A stretch of 64,000 nt of DNA from Gracilimonas sp965227215 (GCA_965227215.1 OZ245729.1:2914001-2978000), one strand, 5' to 3'. Numbered from the stretch's first letter, positions 23,708 to 32,762 are shown. Numbers and translations are program-made. The notes: generated by a model not told the origin, from the letters alone.

Positions 23708-24529
23708 ATGAAAGTTGCCCTCATTCAACAATCCTGCTCTGATGATAAAAATGAGAATCTTAAAAAAGGCTTAGAGTCGGCCCGGGAAGCAGCCAAGGCG
23801 GGTGCCGATGTCATTTGCTTTGCTGAACTGGCTTTTGAACCCTTCTATCCACAGTTCCAAAATCCTAAGAAACCTTCCGAATTTGCAGAACCTATCCCTG
23901 GAAAAACTACGAACGCCTTTTCGGAACTCGCTAAGGAACATGGTGTGGTTATCATCCTGAATCTGTATGAGAAAGACGGTGATGATCTTTACGACAGCTC
24001 TCCGGTGATCAACACCGATGGTTCCATTTTAGGAACTACGCGCATGGTTCATATTACCGAATATGCCTGTTTTCATGAGCAGCAGTATTACACCCCGGGT
24101 AACCATGGAGCTCCTGTATATGAAACGCCTTTCGGAAAGATTGGGGTGGCCATATGTTACGACCGGCACTATCCGGAATATATGCGTGCGCTGGCCTTAG
24201 CAGGAGCCGATATGGTTTTTATCCCTCAGGCCGGTTCTGTAGGGGAATGGCCGAATGGATTGTACGAGGCTGAGGTGAGAACAGCTGCTTTTCAGAATGG
24301 ATATTTTGTTGCGCTTTGCAATCGGGTAGGGGAAGAACCTAAGCTGACCTTTGCCGGGGAGTCGTTTGTGTGTAACCCTGCCGGTGAAGTGATAGCGAGA
24401 GCAGGGGAAGGAACGGAAGAAATATTATATGCGGAGTTGAACCTGAGTGATGTAGCCGAATCACATGCTAAAAATTTATTTTTAAGAGATCGGCGTCCTG
24501 AATTATACGGTAAATGGCTAACCCAGTAG
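23708..24529 (+). CDS. Carbon-nitrogen hydrolase (nitrilase superfamily) with altered catalytic Lys
   Basis: 273 residues, normal length for an amidase of this fold. Catalytic Glu40 is in CFAELAFEP and the nucleophile Cys150 in GVAICYDRHYPE. The segment that normally carries the catalytic lysine (R-K-x-H) reads TRMVHITE here, with Met113 at the Lys place. I recall a subfamily with this TRMVHI segment, so it is probably not a random mutation. Close relatives are called N-carbamoylputrescine amidase or beta-ureidopropionase-like; substrate unknown. The gene is preceded by an AT-rich 74-bp gap and followed by the dCTP-deaminase-like gene. Confidence 0.82.
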   Translation: MKVALIQQSCSDDKNENLKKGLESAREAAKAGADVICFAELAFEPFYPQFQNPKKPSEFAEPIPGKTTNAFSELAKEHGVVIILNLYEKDGDDLYDSSPVINTDGSILGTTRMVHITEYACFHEQQYYTPGNHGAPVYETPFGKIGVAICYDRHYPEYMRALALAGADMVFIPQAGSVGEWPNGLYEAEVRTAAFQNGYFVALCNRVGEEPKLTFAGESFVCNPAGEVIARAGEGTEEILYAELNLSDVAESHAKNLFLRDRRPELYGKWLTQ

Positions 24530-24550
24530 AAATGAAAATGGATATTCACT

Positions 24551-24564
24551 ATTCAATATTGAAT
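24551..24564. repeat. 14-bp perfect palindrome ATTCAATATTGAAT
   Basis: Lies in the gap between the nitrilase-like and dCTP-deaminase-like genes, with a partial extra copy on both sides (GATATTCACT, ATTCGG). It may be one of the word-like spacers seen elsewhere in the window. Confidence 0.4.
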
Positions 24565-24614
24565 ATTCGGGTGTGGTCGTTATCTTCAGTCCAAAATAAG
24601 CACGCTATTTGACT

Positions 24615-25829
24615 ATGCCCGAGACTCTGAAAGAAGTTCAGCTTCGCACAAAAGGAATTTTACCGGTCCAAAAACTCAAGTTACTTCATGCACTTGGGAT
24701 CATTTCATCCGATTCAAGCTATCCCATTCAGGATGATCAATTTCAACCCAACTCCATTGATCTGCGTCTTGGTGAGGTAGCTTATCGTGTTCGTTGCAGC
24801 TTTCTTCCCGAGAATGATTCCGTTGAAGAGAAGGTGGAAAAACTGAAAATGTATGAAGTGCCCATCACGGATGGAGCCGTTCTGGAGCAAAATTGTGTGT
24901 ATATCATTCCTCTGCTGGAAGAACTGAACCTCCCTGATTCAAACAACACCATTCAAAAGGGATTGTTTAACGGCAATAAAGAAGAAAGCGAAGTGAAACT
25001 GGGTACGGTTGAAAATCTTTCGGCTAAGGCAAACCCCAAAAGCTCTACCGGACGGTTAGATGTATTCACGCGAGTGATTACCGACTACTCCCATCGTTTT
25101 GAAGAAGTGACCCCGGGTTATTGTGGGAAGATGTACCTGGAAGTAGTCCCGAAATCATTCTCAATTAAAGTGAAAACCGGGCAAAGGTTAAATCAGCTGC
25201 GCGTTCGGCATGGGTTTGAAGTGTTGCCTGATCAGGACTTGCTACGGGTACATGCAGCAGACCCTCTTCTGTTTGACGAACAAAGAAAGCCTGTTTCCAT
25301 GGAGAAAATCAAGGTTAAGCAGGGCCTGTTTATGAGTGTTGACCTGAAGGGAAAGAAGGGTGATATCATTGGATATAAGGCGAAGAAACACAACAATTAT
25401 ATTGATCTGGAGAATATCGGCCACTATGCGGTAGAAGAATTTTGGGAGCCGATATATGCCCAGCAGAACGATCAGCTTATCCTGGAACCGGAGGCTTTTT
25501 ATATTTTTGCATCCAAAGAGCGAATTCGGGTTCCTGCCCATCTTGCCTGCGAAATGATGGCCTATGATACCGGTTCGGGTGAACTGCGAACACATTACGC
25601 GGGCTTTTTCGACAGTGGTTTCGGCGGATCGGTGGAAGACCAGGGAGCAAGAGCTGTGCTAGAGGTTCGCTCGCATGATGTCCCCTTTATGATTGAGGAT
25701 GGCCAGACAATGTTCAGCATGCAGTTTGAACCCAACGCCGAGAAACCGGATTTTGTTTACGGTGAGGAAATTGACAGTAATTATCAGGGACAGGATCTAA
25801 AGTTAGGTAAGCATTTCAAGCAACCATGA
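24615..25829 (+). CDS. 2'-deoxycytidine 5'-triphosphate deaminase-like protein (DCD family, long form)
   Basis: 404 residues from ATG 24615; a TTG six bases upstream is an alternative. Two dUTPase/DCD-like halves are visible: QPNSIDLRLGEVAYRV near residues 43-58, NPKSSTGRLDVFTRV mid-protein, and a second half with HLACEMMAYDTGSGELRTHYAGFFDSGFGG and ARAVLEVRSHDVPF. This matches the long DCD family (PF06559-type), which is expected to deaminate dCTP to dUTP for thymidylate supply; activity is not proven for the long form. Its stop codon overlaps the next start (ATGA), so the Fe-S protein is translationally coupled. Confidence 0.85.
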   Translation: MPETLKEVQLRTKGILPVQKLKLLHALGIISSDSSYPIQDDQFQPNSIDLRLGEVAYRVRCSFLPENDSVEEKVEKLKMYEVPITDGAVLEQNCVYIIPLLEELNLPDSNNTIQKGLFNGNKEESEVKLGTVENLSAKANPKSSTGRLDVFTRVITDYSHRFEEVTPGYCGKMYLEVVPKSFSIKVKTGQRLNQLRVRHGFEVLPDQDLLRVHAADPLLFDEQRKPVSMEKIKVKQGLFMSVDLKGKKGDIIGYKAKKHNNYIDLENIGHYAVEEFWEPIYAQQNDQLILEPEAFYIFASKERIRVPAHLACEMMAYDTGSGELRTHYAGFFDSGFGGSVEDQGARAVLEVRSHDVPFMIEDGQTMFSMQFEPNAEKPDFVYGEEIDSNYQGQDLKLGKHFKQP

Positions 25830-26053
25830 GCCGATATTTAGTCAACCGATGTATTTGTCACAGCAGGAGCTTCAAAGAAGTAAAAGCCCATGCTGAAGAG
25901 AATGGCATCACATCCATAGAAGAACTTCAGGCGCAAGATTTTTGCAGCTGTGGTTGCGGACTCTGTATTCCCTACATCGAGTTGATGTTTGAGACGGGGG
26001 ATACGGAATTTGAACCCGGTGCTTATTACAAGCGAACATCTGAAATTGAATAG
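25826..26053 (+). CDS. Small cysteine-rich (2Fe-2S)-binding protein, BFD-like
   Basis: 75 residues. Cysteines at 9, 11, 40, 42, 44 and 47 (NRCICHS and DFCSCGCGLC) resemble the bacterioferritin-associated ferredoxin/NifU-linker fold that binds a [2Fe-2S] cluster. The ATG overlaps the stop of the deaminase-like gene by 4 bp. Electron transfer or iron handling is inferred from the fold; why it is coupled to a nucleotide enzyme is unclear. Confidence 0.75.
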   Translation: MSRYLVNRCICHSRSFKEVKAHAEENGITSIEELQAQDFCSCGCGLCIPYIELMFETGDTEFEPGAYYKRTSEIE

Positions 26054-26075
26054 CCGGGCAGTTCAAGATTTGGTT

Positions 26076-26771
26076 ATGGATAATATTTTTTTTGTAAAAC
26101 CGGAACACATCACCTCAACCCAAATTGAATTGGTAGATCAGGAGGCGGCTCACGCTTCCAAAGTGTTACGATTTAATGTCGGGGATGAGCTATACGCATC
26201 AGACGGTAAGGGGAGCCTTTATCTGACTCATATCATATCGATTTCAAAGAAGTCAGTATTGGCAAACATTGAGGAGAGAATATCAGAGCCGGAACCTGAG
26301 GTCAAAAAAGTATTGGCTTTCGGGGCTATAAAGAAAAGAGACCGGTTAGAGTTTGCTGTTGAAAAAGCGGTAGAACTCGGAGCCTGGGAAATATGTGTGT
26401 TTGATGCAGATCATTCGGAGCGGTCCAGAATAAATGAAGACCGGCTGCAATCCATTGTTTTAAGTGCCTTCAAACAAAGTAAAAGAAGATGGCTGCCTGA
26501 AGTAAACTATGTGAACTCTCTGGACGAGGTTTTCAAACGTTATTCAGGTTATCATTCAGTGATGGCCCATGTAGAAGCTGACTCTCATCAACCTGAAAAC
26601 TTAAGTCACGATAAGAATTTACTACTTGTAGGCCCGGAAGGGGGGTTCTCGGACAGGGAAGTGGAGTTGGCCAGAGAGAAGAATGTCCACATGATTTCAC
26701 TGGGCAAAAACAGGCTCAGGGCAGAAACCGCAGCACTAGCTATGCTTTCTCAGTTTTTGTTTACCACATAA
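26076..26771 (+). CDS. rsmE: 16S rRNA (uracil1498-N3)-methyltransferase
   Basis: 231 residues from ATG 26076 (MDNIFFVKPEHIT); an in-frame ATG further upstream would overlap the preceding gene by 65 bp. The SPOUT knot is marked by LLVGPEGGFSDREVELA and ISLGKNRLRAETAAL near the C-terminus, and the N-terminal PUA-like domain by HASKVLRFNVGDELYASDG. It methylates U1498 of 16S rRNA with S-adenosylmethionine. It ends at a shared bidirectional terminator. Confidence 0.95.
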   Translation: MDNIFFVKPEHITSTQIELVDQEAAHASKVLRFNVGDELYASDGKGSLYLTHIISISKKSVLANIEERISEPEPEVKKVLAFGAIKKRDRLEFAVEKAVELGAWEICVFDADHSERSRINEDRLQSIVLSAFKQSKRRWLPEVNYVNSLDEVFKRYSGYHSVMAHVEADSHQPENLSHDKNLLLVGPEGGFSDREVELAREKNVHMISLGKNRLRAETAALAMLSQFLFTT

Positions 26772-26772
26772 A

Positions 26773-26796
26773 AAAGCCCGGTGGTAACCGGGCTTT
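26773..26796. terminator. Bidirectional terminator between convergent genes
   Basis: AAAGCCCGG (26773-26781) and CCGGGCTTT (26788-26796), 6-nt loop. The minus-strand side has six T in a row, so it also serves the minus-strand gene at 26824-27375. Confidence 0.88.
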
Positions 26797-26823
26797 GTAG
26801 CATGGGTAAAGTCAAATTCTGGA

Positions 26824-27375
26824 TTAAGCTCCGGCCATCATAGTTTCAGGGTTCCAGCATTCTTGGGTATTAGTTTCAGCTGCTTCAGCTATTTGCTCAA
26901 CATCTAATTCACTTGCAACTACATGGGGCATAACACGGCTTGTCTCTGTAATAAGAGCAGCTATAGTTGTTAAGCCGGATTTTGTGAATTCAGCCAAATC
27001 GTCTTCACCGGCTCCTAATGAAGCTGTATGAAGCATGGTGTAGCCGGAAGCTATCATACTTAGAGCAGTATAATCATCTCTGAGCATTTTGGATACGGGA
27101 TCCTCCCGCTGGGTATCCATCAACCCTGCAAGTGAACCTGAAATGGTAGCTAATTTCTTTTTGATGGTTGAAGCCGTGCCGTCGTTGAGCAATTCTTCCA
27201 TTTCATCAAAGTCTGTCAGCTGTTCTGTTAATGCCACGTCTATATCGTGAAGTAAATCTACGGCTTTGGAATCTGTTACCTTGCTTGAACTTTTCTGAGT
27301 CTTAACTACTTTTTGCGTGTGTTTTAATAATGCGTAAAGATCGGTTGTATAATCCTGAAGCTTCTCTCTTTGCAT
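26824..27375 (-). CDS. Hypothetical helical protein, possibly ferritin-like
   Basis: 183 residues, no signal peptide, almost all alpha-helical by pattern: LQDYTTDLYALLKHTQKVVKTQK, AVDLLHDIDVALTEQLTDFDEMEELL, DDYTALSMIASGYTMLHTASLGAGEDDLAEF and LTTIAALITETSRVMPHVVASEL. The layout of four helices with Asp/Glu/His resembles the YciE/YciF (DUF892) ferritin-like group, but the metal-binding residues cannot be assigned with confidence. It ends at the shared terminator and stands alone. Confidence 0.5.
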   Translation of the reverse strand: MQREKLQDYTTDLYALLKHTQKVVKTQKSSSKVTDSKAVDLLHDIDVALTEQLTDFDEMEELLNDGTASTIKKKLATISGSLAGLMDTQREDPVSKMLRDDYTALSMIASGYTMLHTASLGAGEDDLAEFTKSGLTTIAALITETSRVMPHVVASELDVEQIAEAAETNTQECWNPETMMAGA

Positions 27376-27440
27376 AATAATATCAGAATTTTCTTTGGAT
27401 TTATTTCACTTATTATAATGGATGAGAGAGGATTATCGTT

Positions 27441-28595
27441 TCATATATTCTTCCAAATGGCCTTGAAAAAAGGGATATAAGGTACAGAAGACATTATTTT
27501 TAAATCTTGACGTAAATTGGTGTCTTCTCCGAGGAAACGGAAAATTTCATCAAAGTTATTCTTCTTGAAGAGCGACCTGAAAACCCTCAGACTATCGTTG
27601 GTTGAGTTGGAGAGTATATGGAGCAGCAACAGGTCGTAATACCGGTATTTTAGTTTCGACTTTTGCGGTGGAAGCGGTTCAAATCCCTGAATAAGGTTCT
27701 GTGCCAGCTTTTGAGTGTAGTCTTGTATTCGGGTGAAGGTGTAACCCGTGCTGGGTTTCGTTTGTCCACCTACTGAACCCAGGTTGATGATGTTCTTATC
27801 ATAATAGGGTATGTGTGGCCGGTCTTCCATGGGGATTTCCCCATATTCCTTTCTTCTGATCTCATAATGATCATCGTCTAGGCCGAGTTTGTGAAGGAGG
27901 TAATGCTTAATCTTTTGCTTGTATTTCTTCTTTTTCAGGATGTTCTCCGAGAATACGGTGAACTCCAGCAAGGCTCTGTTATGAGTAAAAGGTAACACGT
28001 ACATAAAACCGACACCGGGTTCAAAGTCATTGTCAAAATCCATAATGGTGAAGGTTTCAGGGTCAAAGGCAGGCTCATAAGTTTTTATCTCCCAGCCCAA
28101 AAAATGTTGAATAAGTGGATATTTAGTTTGCGATGAGTCCAATTCTTTGGGTTTCATGATGCTTTGGAAAATATGATTGGCAATATAACTATCGCCACCT
28201 TTGGTAAGCATCACGGCTTTACTTTGATTGGAAGAAAAATCCAGAATGTTGTCTTCCAAAAGATCAAAGTTTTTGTGCTTTTTTAATTCCCTCAGTACAT
28301 ACTCCCGGAAATCACCACTTCGGATGCAGTAATAGCTATACTCATTGAGATACCGGAAAGTGCTGTAATCTAAAACCGACACCCAGGTTTTTTTCCATTT
28401 CTTGTATATGATATCCCTGAAAGGTGGTTCTTTGTTGGTCCAGAAACACCAGGTTTTGTCGTTGGTGGGTGCAAAGGTTGAGTCTGTTACAAGTACTTCT
28501 CCTTTGTAGTTTCCTTTGGCCAGGTACCAGGCAAGGCTGAGACCTGATAACCCACCACCGGCAATGATGACATCGTATTTGGCTTCAATCTTCAA
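27441..28595 (-). CDS. crtY: Lycopene cyclase family flavoprotein
   Basis: 384 residues. The FAD Rossmann motif GGGLSGLSLAWYL is at about 12-24. Family signatures follow: NDKTWCFW near 40, IMDFDNDFEPGVGFMYVLPF, EYGEIPMEDRPHIPYYDKNIINLGSVGG and TKPSTGYTFTRIQDY. It cyclises the ends of lycopene to make beta-carotene, so a carotenoid pigment is expected. No other carotenoid genes are next to it; the rest of the pathway must be elsewhere. It is divergent from the threonine aldolase gene. Confidence 0.9.
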   Translation of the reverse strand: MKIEAKYDVIIAGGGLSGLSLAWYLAKGNYKGEVLVTDSTFAPTNDKTWCFWTNKEPPFRDIIYKKWKKTWVSVLDYSTFRYLNEYSYYCIRSGDFREYVLRELKKHKNFDLLEDNILDFSSNQSKAVMLTKGGDSYIANHIFQSIMKPKELDSSQTKYPLIQHFLGWEIKTYEPAFDPETFTIMDFDNDFEPGVGFMYVLPFTHNRALLEFTVFSENILKKKKYKQKIKHYLLHKLGLDDDHYEIRRKEYGEIPMEDRPHIPYYDKNIINLGSVGGQTKPSTGYTFTRIQDYTQKLAQNLIQGFEPLPPQKSKLKYRYYDLLLLHILSNSTNDSLRVFRSLFKKNNFDEIFRFLGEDTNLRQDLKIMSSVPYIPFFKAIWKNI

Positions 28596-28738
28596 TACAG
28601 ACAGCCTCCGGTAAAACTGAGTAACCCGAAAGAGTGAGCTTAACTTTTATACTTTTTTTCATGAGCTGAGAGAGCGTTACTTATGTTCGCATCAGGTATT
28701 GATTATATTCCTTGAAATTGAAAAAGCAAAATGAAAGT

Positions 28739-29758
28739 ATGATTGATTTACGAAGTGATACAGTAACACGTCCAACTCCCGAAATGCTGAAGGCTATGAC
28801 AGCGGCAGAGGTTGGGGATGACGTGTTTGAATCTGATCCGACGGTAAATAAATTTCAGCAGAGAATAGCCGCAATGTTTGGAATGGAAGCCGGACTGTTT
28901 GTGCCCAGTGGAACCATGAGCAATCAGCTGGGCATTAAGGTTTTAACCGAACCCGGAGACGAGATACTGATCGATGAAAAAGGACATATTTTCAATTATG
29001 AAACCTCGGCAGCTTCAGCACTTTCAGGAGTTCAGGTTACCACATTGCAGGGCAAACAAGGGAAATTGAGTCGTGCTGTTCTAGAAGATAAAGTTCGCGG
29101 AAATTTTGATTGGGAACCCAGGACAAAAGTCGTAAGTATCGAAAATACCACTAATAAAGGTGGTGGTGTTTGCTACTCAAAGGAAGAATTGAGTGAGATT
29201 AAAGCATTTGCGGATCACCATAACCTGGCCGTACACTTGGATGGAGCACGAATCTGGAATGCGATGACGGCTACCGGAATTGACCCGGAATATTTTGGCA
29301 CCATGGCTGATACTATTTCGGTTTGTTTCTCGAAAGGGTTGGGGGCTCCGGTTGGATCCATGCTTTTATCCTCAAAAAAGAACATTGCCAAAGCCCGGCG
29401 CTACCGTAAAATGTGGGGCGGGGGAATGCGACAAATAGGTCTGCTTGCAGCAGCCGCTGAATATGGAGTGGATAGCCACTGGCCGTTATTGAAAGAAGAT
29501 CATCGGCGAGCCCGGGAGGTGGGTGAGACAATTTCCGACTGCAGTAAACTTTCTATTGATATGGACAACCTGCAAACCAACATTCTCATTTTTGATGTGT
29601 TGGAAGGAGATGCGGTTTCAGCTGTCGAAAAACTTCAGGAAGAAGGAATAATTATGATCCCTTTTGGTACCAAGACCATTCGTGCAACCTTCTATTTCGA
29701 AATCGGAGATGAAGAAGTGGAACAAATTAAAACCGTGCTGAAGAGATTATTCGATTAA
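28739..29758 (+). CDS. ltaE: Low-specificity L-threonine aldolase
   Basis: 339 residues from ATG 28739 (MIDLRSDTVTRPTPEML). A TTG nine codons upstream is possible but the ATG gives the standard family start. The PLP lysine is in SVCFSKGLGAPVGSML. It splits threonine or allo-threonine to glycine and acetaldehyde. The stop is followed by a word-like repeat at 29764-29850. Confidence 0.94.
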   Translation: MIDLRSDTVTRPTPEMLKAMTAAEVGDDVFESDPTVNKFQQRIAAMFGMEAGLFVPSGTMSNQLGIKVLTEPGDEILIDEKGHIFNYETSAASALSGVQVTTLQGKQGKLSRAVLEDKVRGNFDWEPRTKVVSIENTTNKGGGVCYSKEELSEIKAFADHHNLAVHLDGARIWNAMTATGIDPEYFGTMADTISVCFSKGLGAPVGSMLLSSKKNIAKARRYRKMWGGGMRQIGLLAAAAEYGVDSHWPLLKEDHRRAREVGETISDCSKLSIDMDNLQTNILIFDVLEGDAVSAVEKLQEEGIIMIPFGTKTIRATFYFEIGDEEVEQIKTVLKRLFD

Positions 29759-29763
29759 TTGGG

Positions 29764-29852
29764 TGTAAAGTGAAAAGTGATGAGTGAAAAGTGCACTGTC
29801 AAAACAAATCACTCTATCACTTTATCACCCTCTTACCTAGTGTAACTATTTG
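29764..29852. repeat. Word-like imperfect inverted repeat (AGTGATAA family)
   Basis: GGTGTAAAGTGAAAAGTG near 29762 and CACTCTATCACTTTATCACC near 29808-29827 are imperfect reverse complements, built from AAGTGA/TCACTT words. A similar element follows the aldehyde dehydrogenase gene (36274-36350). Confidence 0.5.
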
Positions 29853-29903
29853 GTCAGGACAACGTGATGAAAGTCTGTTAACCTTCACAAAATATATCTT
29901 GCT

Positions 29904-30362
29904 ATGAAAAAATCTGTACTCTTAAGTTCTATTTTTGTATTTGCTCTGTTGCTGGTTGGTATTAATGCCACTGAATATGTTTCCAATGAAGAGGAGGCCG
30001 TCAAAGAAGTAATTATGAACGGTTACGTTCATGGGGCATTCAATGAATTAAACCCCGAAGCGATGGCTGAAACCTTCCATAAAGATTTTGCCATCTTTTC
30101 TGTTAATGGAGAAGAAATCGGCAGATACCCGATCTCTAACTGGATTGAAAGCACAAAGAAACGAAAAGAAAGTGCTGATTTTGATCCTGAAAACAATGTA
30201 TGGGAGGCTGAGTTTACAAACATCAGCGTGACCGGAAATGCCGCATCGGTAGAATTGAAATTACACCGCAAAGGGAAGCATGTATTTACCGATTACCTGT
30301 CTCTGCTAAAATTCGAAAGCGGCTGGAAAGTGGTAGCTAAAGTGTATCACAGGCACCAGTGA
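29904..30362 (+). CDS. Exported NTF2-like protein (putative lumazine-binding family)
   Basis: 152 residues with a signal peptide (about 1-22). The rest is a cone-shaped NTF2 fold: EEEAVKEVIMNGYVHGAFNELNPEAMAETFHKDF, then WEAEFTNISVTGNAASVELKLHRKG and a last strand GWKVVAKVYHRH. It matches the family labelled putative lumazine-binding (PF12893-type); small-ligand binding in the periplasm is likely but the ligand is unknown. It is a single gene. Confidence 0.75.
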   Translation: MKKSVLLSSIFVFALLLVGINATEYVSNEEEAVKEVIMNGYVHGAFNELNPEAMAETFHKDFAIFSVNGEEIGRYPISNWIESTKKRKESADFDPENNVWEAEFTNISVTGNAASVELKLHRKGKHVFTDYLSLLKFESGWKVVAKVYHRHQ

Positions 30363-30460
30363 GAGATATATGAGAGTTGAAAGTTGATTGGATGATGGAA
30401 GTATGACTCAATTCAGAAGCTGGTTTTTTTAAACGAGCCTGAATATAGAATCGATATCTA

Positions 30461-31369
30461 TTACTTTATCACCTTATCAACTCTCAATAAAACTTCTCGC
30501 ATTGCATGAATGATTTTCTCACGGATGGGGAGTCCTTTTCGGAAAATCATTTCCTGCTTTCGTTTGTATTCCTTTCGGCCGGCTTCGGTTTCAATTTTGA
30601 TGGGCTCTAATCCCTGTTCTCTTAAATCGTAGGGGCTGGCCTGCATATCGATGTGCCGCGCTTCAACAGCCAGTTCGAACGCATCCAGTATGAGTGAGCT
30701 GGAAATCCACGGGTACATTTTGAACGCCCATTTGTACAAGTCCATATTAGAATGAATGCAGCCGGGCTGTTCGGTCTCATGAAATTTCTCCCGGGATAGT
30801 TCAAAACGGTTCATGGGTTTTGCGGGATTTGTGAAGAAGCGAAAGGCATCAAAATGAGTGCACAACAAAGGACGGGACTCCACGAACTCAGCCAGTTCGT
30901 CCGGTTCCATACGCATGGGAACCTGATCATGGCGTGGGTTATCGGTTTTATAGACCATAGCCCATTCATGCATCCCGAAACAACCAAAGGAAGGTTGGCT
31001 GGATTGCGTGTTTTCCAGCATCTGTAACATCCATTGTAATGAAGAAATACGCTTTTCAGGAAAAAGGGAAGAATCTATGAATGCGATGTTGCCATCAACG
31101 GTAAGCTCACTTACTTCAGGTAATAAATCGGAATCAGAGAAAGAAAGTGTTATCCCCATTCCCGGCGACCATCTTCTCAATCCTGATGGACGAAAAGCAT
31201 AATATTCAAAAAGAAAATCCATGACGGGATTTTTTTCCTGACGAGACCGTGCTTCCAGGTAGTCATCCAGCAGCTCAGCCACTCGCTGTTCATGGGCTTC
31301 CTTCTGCTGCTGCCATTCAGCTTCGGCAACCAGTACCTGGTTCTCTGTTTGTTCTGTCTCTAATAACAT
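30461..31369 (-). CDS. Conserved protein of unknown function, sometimes labelled 3-methyladenine DNA glycosylase
   Basis: 302 residues, no signal peptide. The N-terminal 35 residues look like a coiled helix. Conserved-looking blocks are FGCFGMHEWAMVYK, THFDAFRFFTNPAKP, QPGCIHSNMDLYKWAFKMYPW and MQASPYDLREQGLEPIKIETEAGR. I recall this block pattern in actinobacterial proteins that databases call 3-methyladenine DNA glycosylase, but I see no helix-hairpin-helix or glycosylase active site. The clustered His, Asp and Cys residues suggest a metalloenzyme. Treat the function as unknown. Confidence 0.65.
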   Translation of the reverse strand: MLLETEQTENQVLVAEAEWQQQKEAHEQRVAELLDDYLEARSRQEKNPVMDFLFEYYAFRPSGLRRWSPGMGITLSFSDSDLLPEVSELTVDGNIAFIDSSLFPEKRISSLQWMLQMLENTQSSQPSFGCFGMHEWAMVYKTDNPRHDQVPMRMEPDELAEFVESRPLLCTHFDAFRFFTNPAKPMNRFELSREKFHETEQPGCIHSNMDLYKWAFKMYPWISSSLILDAFELAVEARHIDMQASPYDLREQGLEPIKIETEAGRKEYKRKQEMIFRKGLPIREKIIHAMREVLLRVDKVIK

Positions 31370-31483
31370 AGTTCAAAGATAAGGAATCATTATTCAGGAA
31401 TTAAAAATTCAGATTTAAAATGATAGATTAGATTAAACTTTGGTACACTATCAATCATTTTAAATCAATCCGGTCTGGTTATC

Positions 31484-32344
31484 TTGAAACAGCTACTCAA
31501 TTTCCTCATCCATCTTCGGCTGCACTACCAGTTTTTTATTCTTTCCGGAGGATATTTAATTGCGGCACTTTTTGTGGAGTCAGTGAAATGGGATCAGTTC
31601 GCGCTGCAGTTTTTAAATGTACATGTGCTTCTGTTTGGCGGGGCTACCGCCTATAACTCCTGGTGGGATAAAGATGAAGGTCCCATTGGCGGATTGAAAT
31701 CACCCCCGAAAATGAGCACCTGGATGTGGCCGGCTTCCATGATTATGCAATACATTGGTTTAGCCTGGGCAATTACGATCGGATGGAATTATGCCATCAT
31801 TTATGCCGTCAGTATGTTGTTTTTTTGGTTGTATTCCGCTCCGCTAGCCCGATGGAAGGGGAAACCGGTTTTGAGTATAGTTGCCATCGGAATTAGTACC
31901 GGAACCAACTCTTTTTTTCTGGGATATCTTGCCGCAGGAGGCTATCCCATTACTTTTTCGGAAGACCTTATCGCCATCGGAGTGGCTGCAATAATCCTTA
32001 GTTTGTATCCTGTTTCCCAAATCTACCAAACGGAGGAAGATGAAAGGCGTGGAGACCGGACTTTTGCTGTTAGGTATGGAATATGGGGAGTGAAATGGTT
32101 TTTTAGCCTGATGTTTTTGGCAGGAGCTTCCATGCTTTCTGTGATGTTATATCTGCAGAATGAGCATTTAGGTTTGATTTTCGGTGGGGTGACTTTATCA
32201 GCCTATGTTGTGCTCAGTATTTTTGTGTGGAAGCTGAAAGGAAATCAAAACGAATACGATACCGTGATGAAAATGAAGTTCTTTGCTTCGTTTAGTTTTG
32301 TTGCTTTTATAGCCGGAACATTGTTGCTACAGACTCTTCTCTGA
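31484..32344 (+). CDS. UbiA-family prenyltransferase-like membrane protein
   Basis: 286 residues from a TTG start (no in-frame ATG nearby). Eight or nine hydrophobic helices. The two aspartate-rich regions of the UbiA superfamily are recognisable: YNSWWDKDEGPIGG (about residues 57-70) and YQTEEDERRGDRTFAVRYG (about 182-200). The enzyme would join an isoprenoid chain to an acceptor; which one cannot be told. Its last 38 bp overlap the end of the convergent receiver-like gene. Confidence 0.78.
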   Translation: MKQLLNFLIHLRLHYQFFILSGGYLIAALFVESVKWDQFALQFLNVHVLLFGGATAYNSWWDKDEGPIGGLKSPPKMSTWMWPASMIMQYIGLAWAITIGWNYAIIYAVSMLFFWLYSAPLARWKGKPVLSIVAIGISTGTNSFFLGYLAAGGYPITFSEDLIAIGVAAIILSLYPVSQIYQTEEDERRGDRTFAVRYGIWGVKWFFSLMFLAGASMLSVMLYLQNEHLGLIFGGVTLSAYVVLSIFVWKLKGNQNEYDTVMKMKFFASFSFVAFIAGTLLLQTLL

Positions 32345-32762
32345 TGAGTTCACTAGCTTCTTTGAGCAGGGCTGCGAAGCTGAGGTTTGGATGAACAACA
32401 TCATTAAGTCTGTTTAGGGTAACCGGCTTAAATAGGGCAGGATATTGCGAAGCAGCTTTTATTCTATCAGATGGGGCTCGGTTTTTTTGAAGCAGAATGA
32501 GGTGAGTTCTCACCTCAGATTCCAAGCGAGCTAAAATATGTTCTGCAGAATCAGATTCTATATCCATATCCAGAAAAGTAAATACAGGCTGATACTTTTT
32601 TGCCTGATTAAGCCCCGATTTTGAATCATAAGCCTCATAAAGATGTTTGATTTCAAGTTCAGCAAGCATTCGCTTCATTTCATGTAGCAAAACAATGTCA
32701 TCACTGATAATAAAAGCTGATTTTTTCTTCTTCATATAATCTACAAATACATTCGTTTTCAT
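32307..32762 (-). CDS. Single-domain response-regulator-like receiver protein
   Basis: 151 residues, or 142 from the second Met (MKKKKSAFIISDD). The receiver fold shows an acidic pocket (ISDDIVL), a phospho-acceptor aspartate in TFLDMDIE, and a C-terminal lysine in ALFKPVTLNRL. The threonine/serine site is weak (LILLQKNR). There is no output domain, so it may act by protein contact or as a phosphate sink. No histidine kinase is nearby. The 3' end overlaps the UbiA-like gene by 38 bp. Confidence 0.72.
   Translation of the reverse strand: MKTNVFVDYMKKKKSAFIISDDIVLLHEMKRMLAELEIKHLYEAYDSKSGLNQAKKYQPVFTFLDMDIESDSAEHILARLESEVRTHLILLQKNRAPSDRIKAASQYPALFKPVTLNRLNDVVHPNLSFAALLKEASELIREESVATMFRL

Noticed and set aside
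25989..26075. N-terminal extension of rsmE
   Set aside because: It lies within the preceding Fe-S gene and does not look like the PUA domain start.
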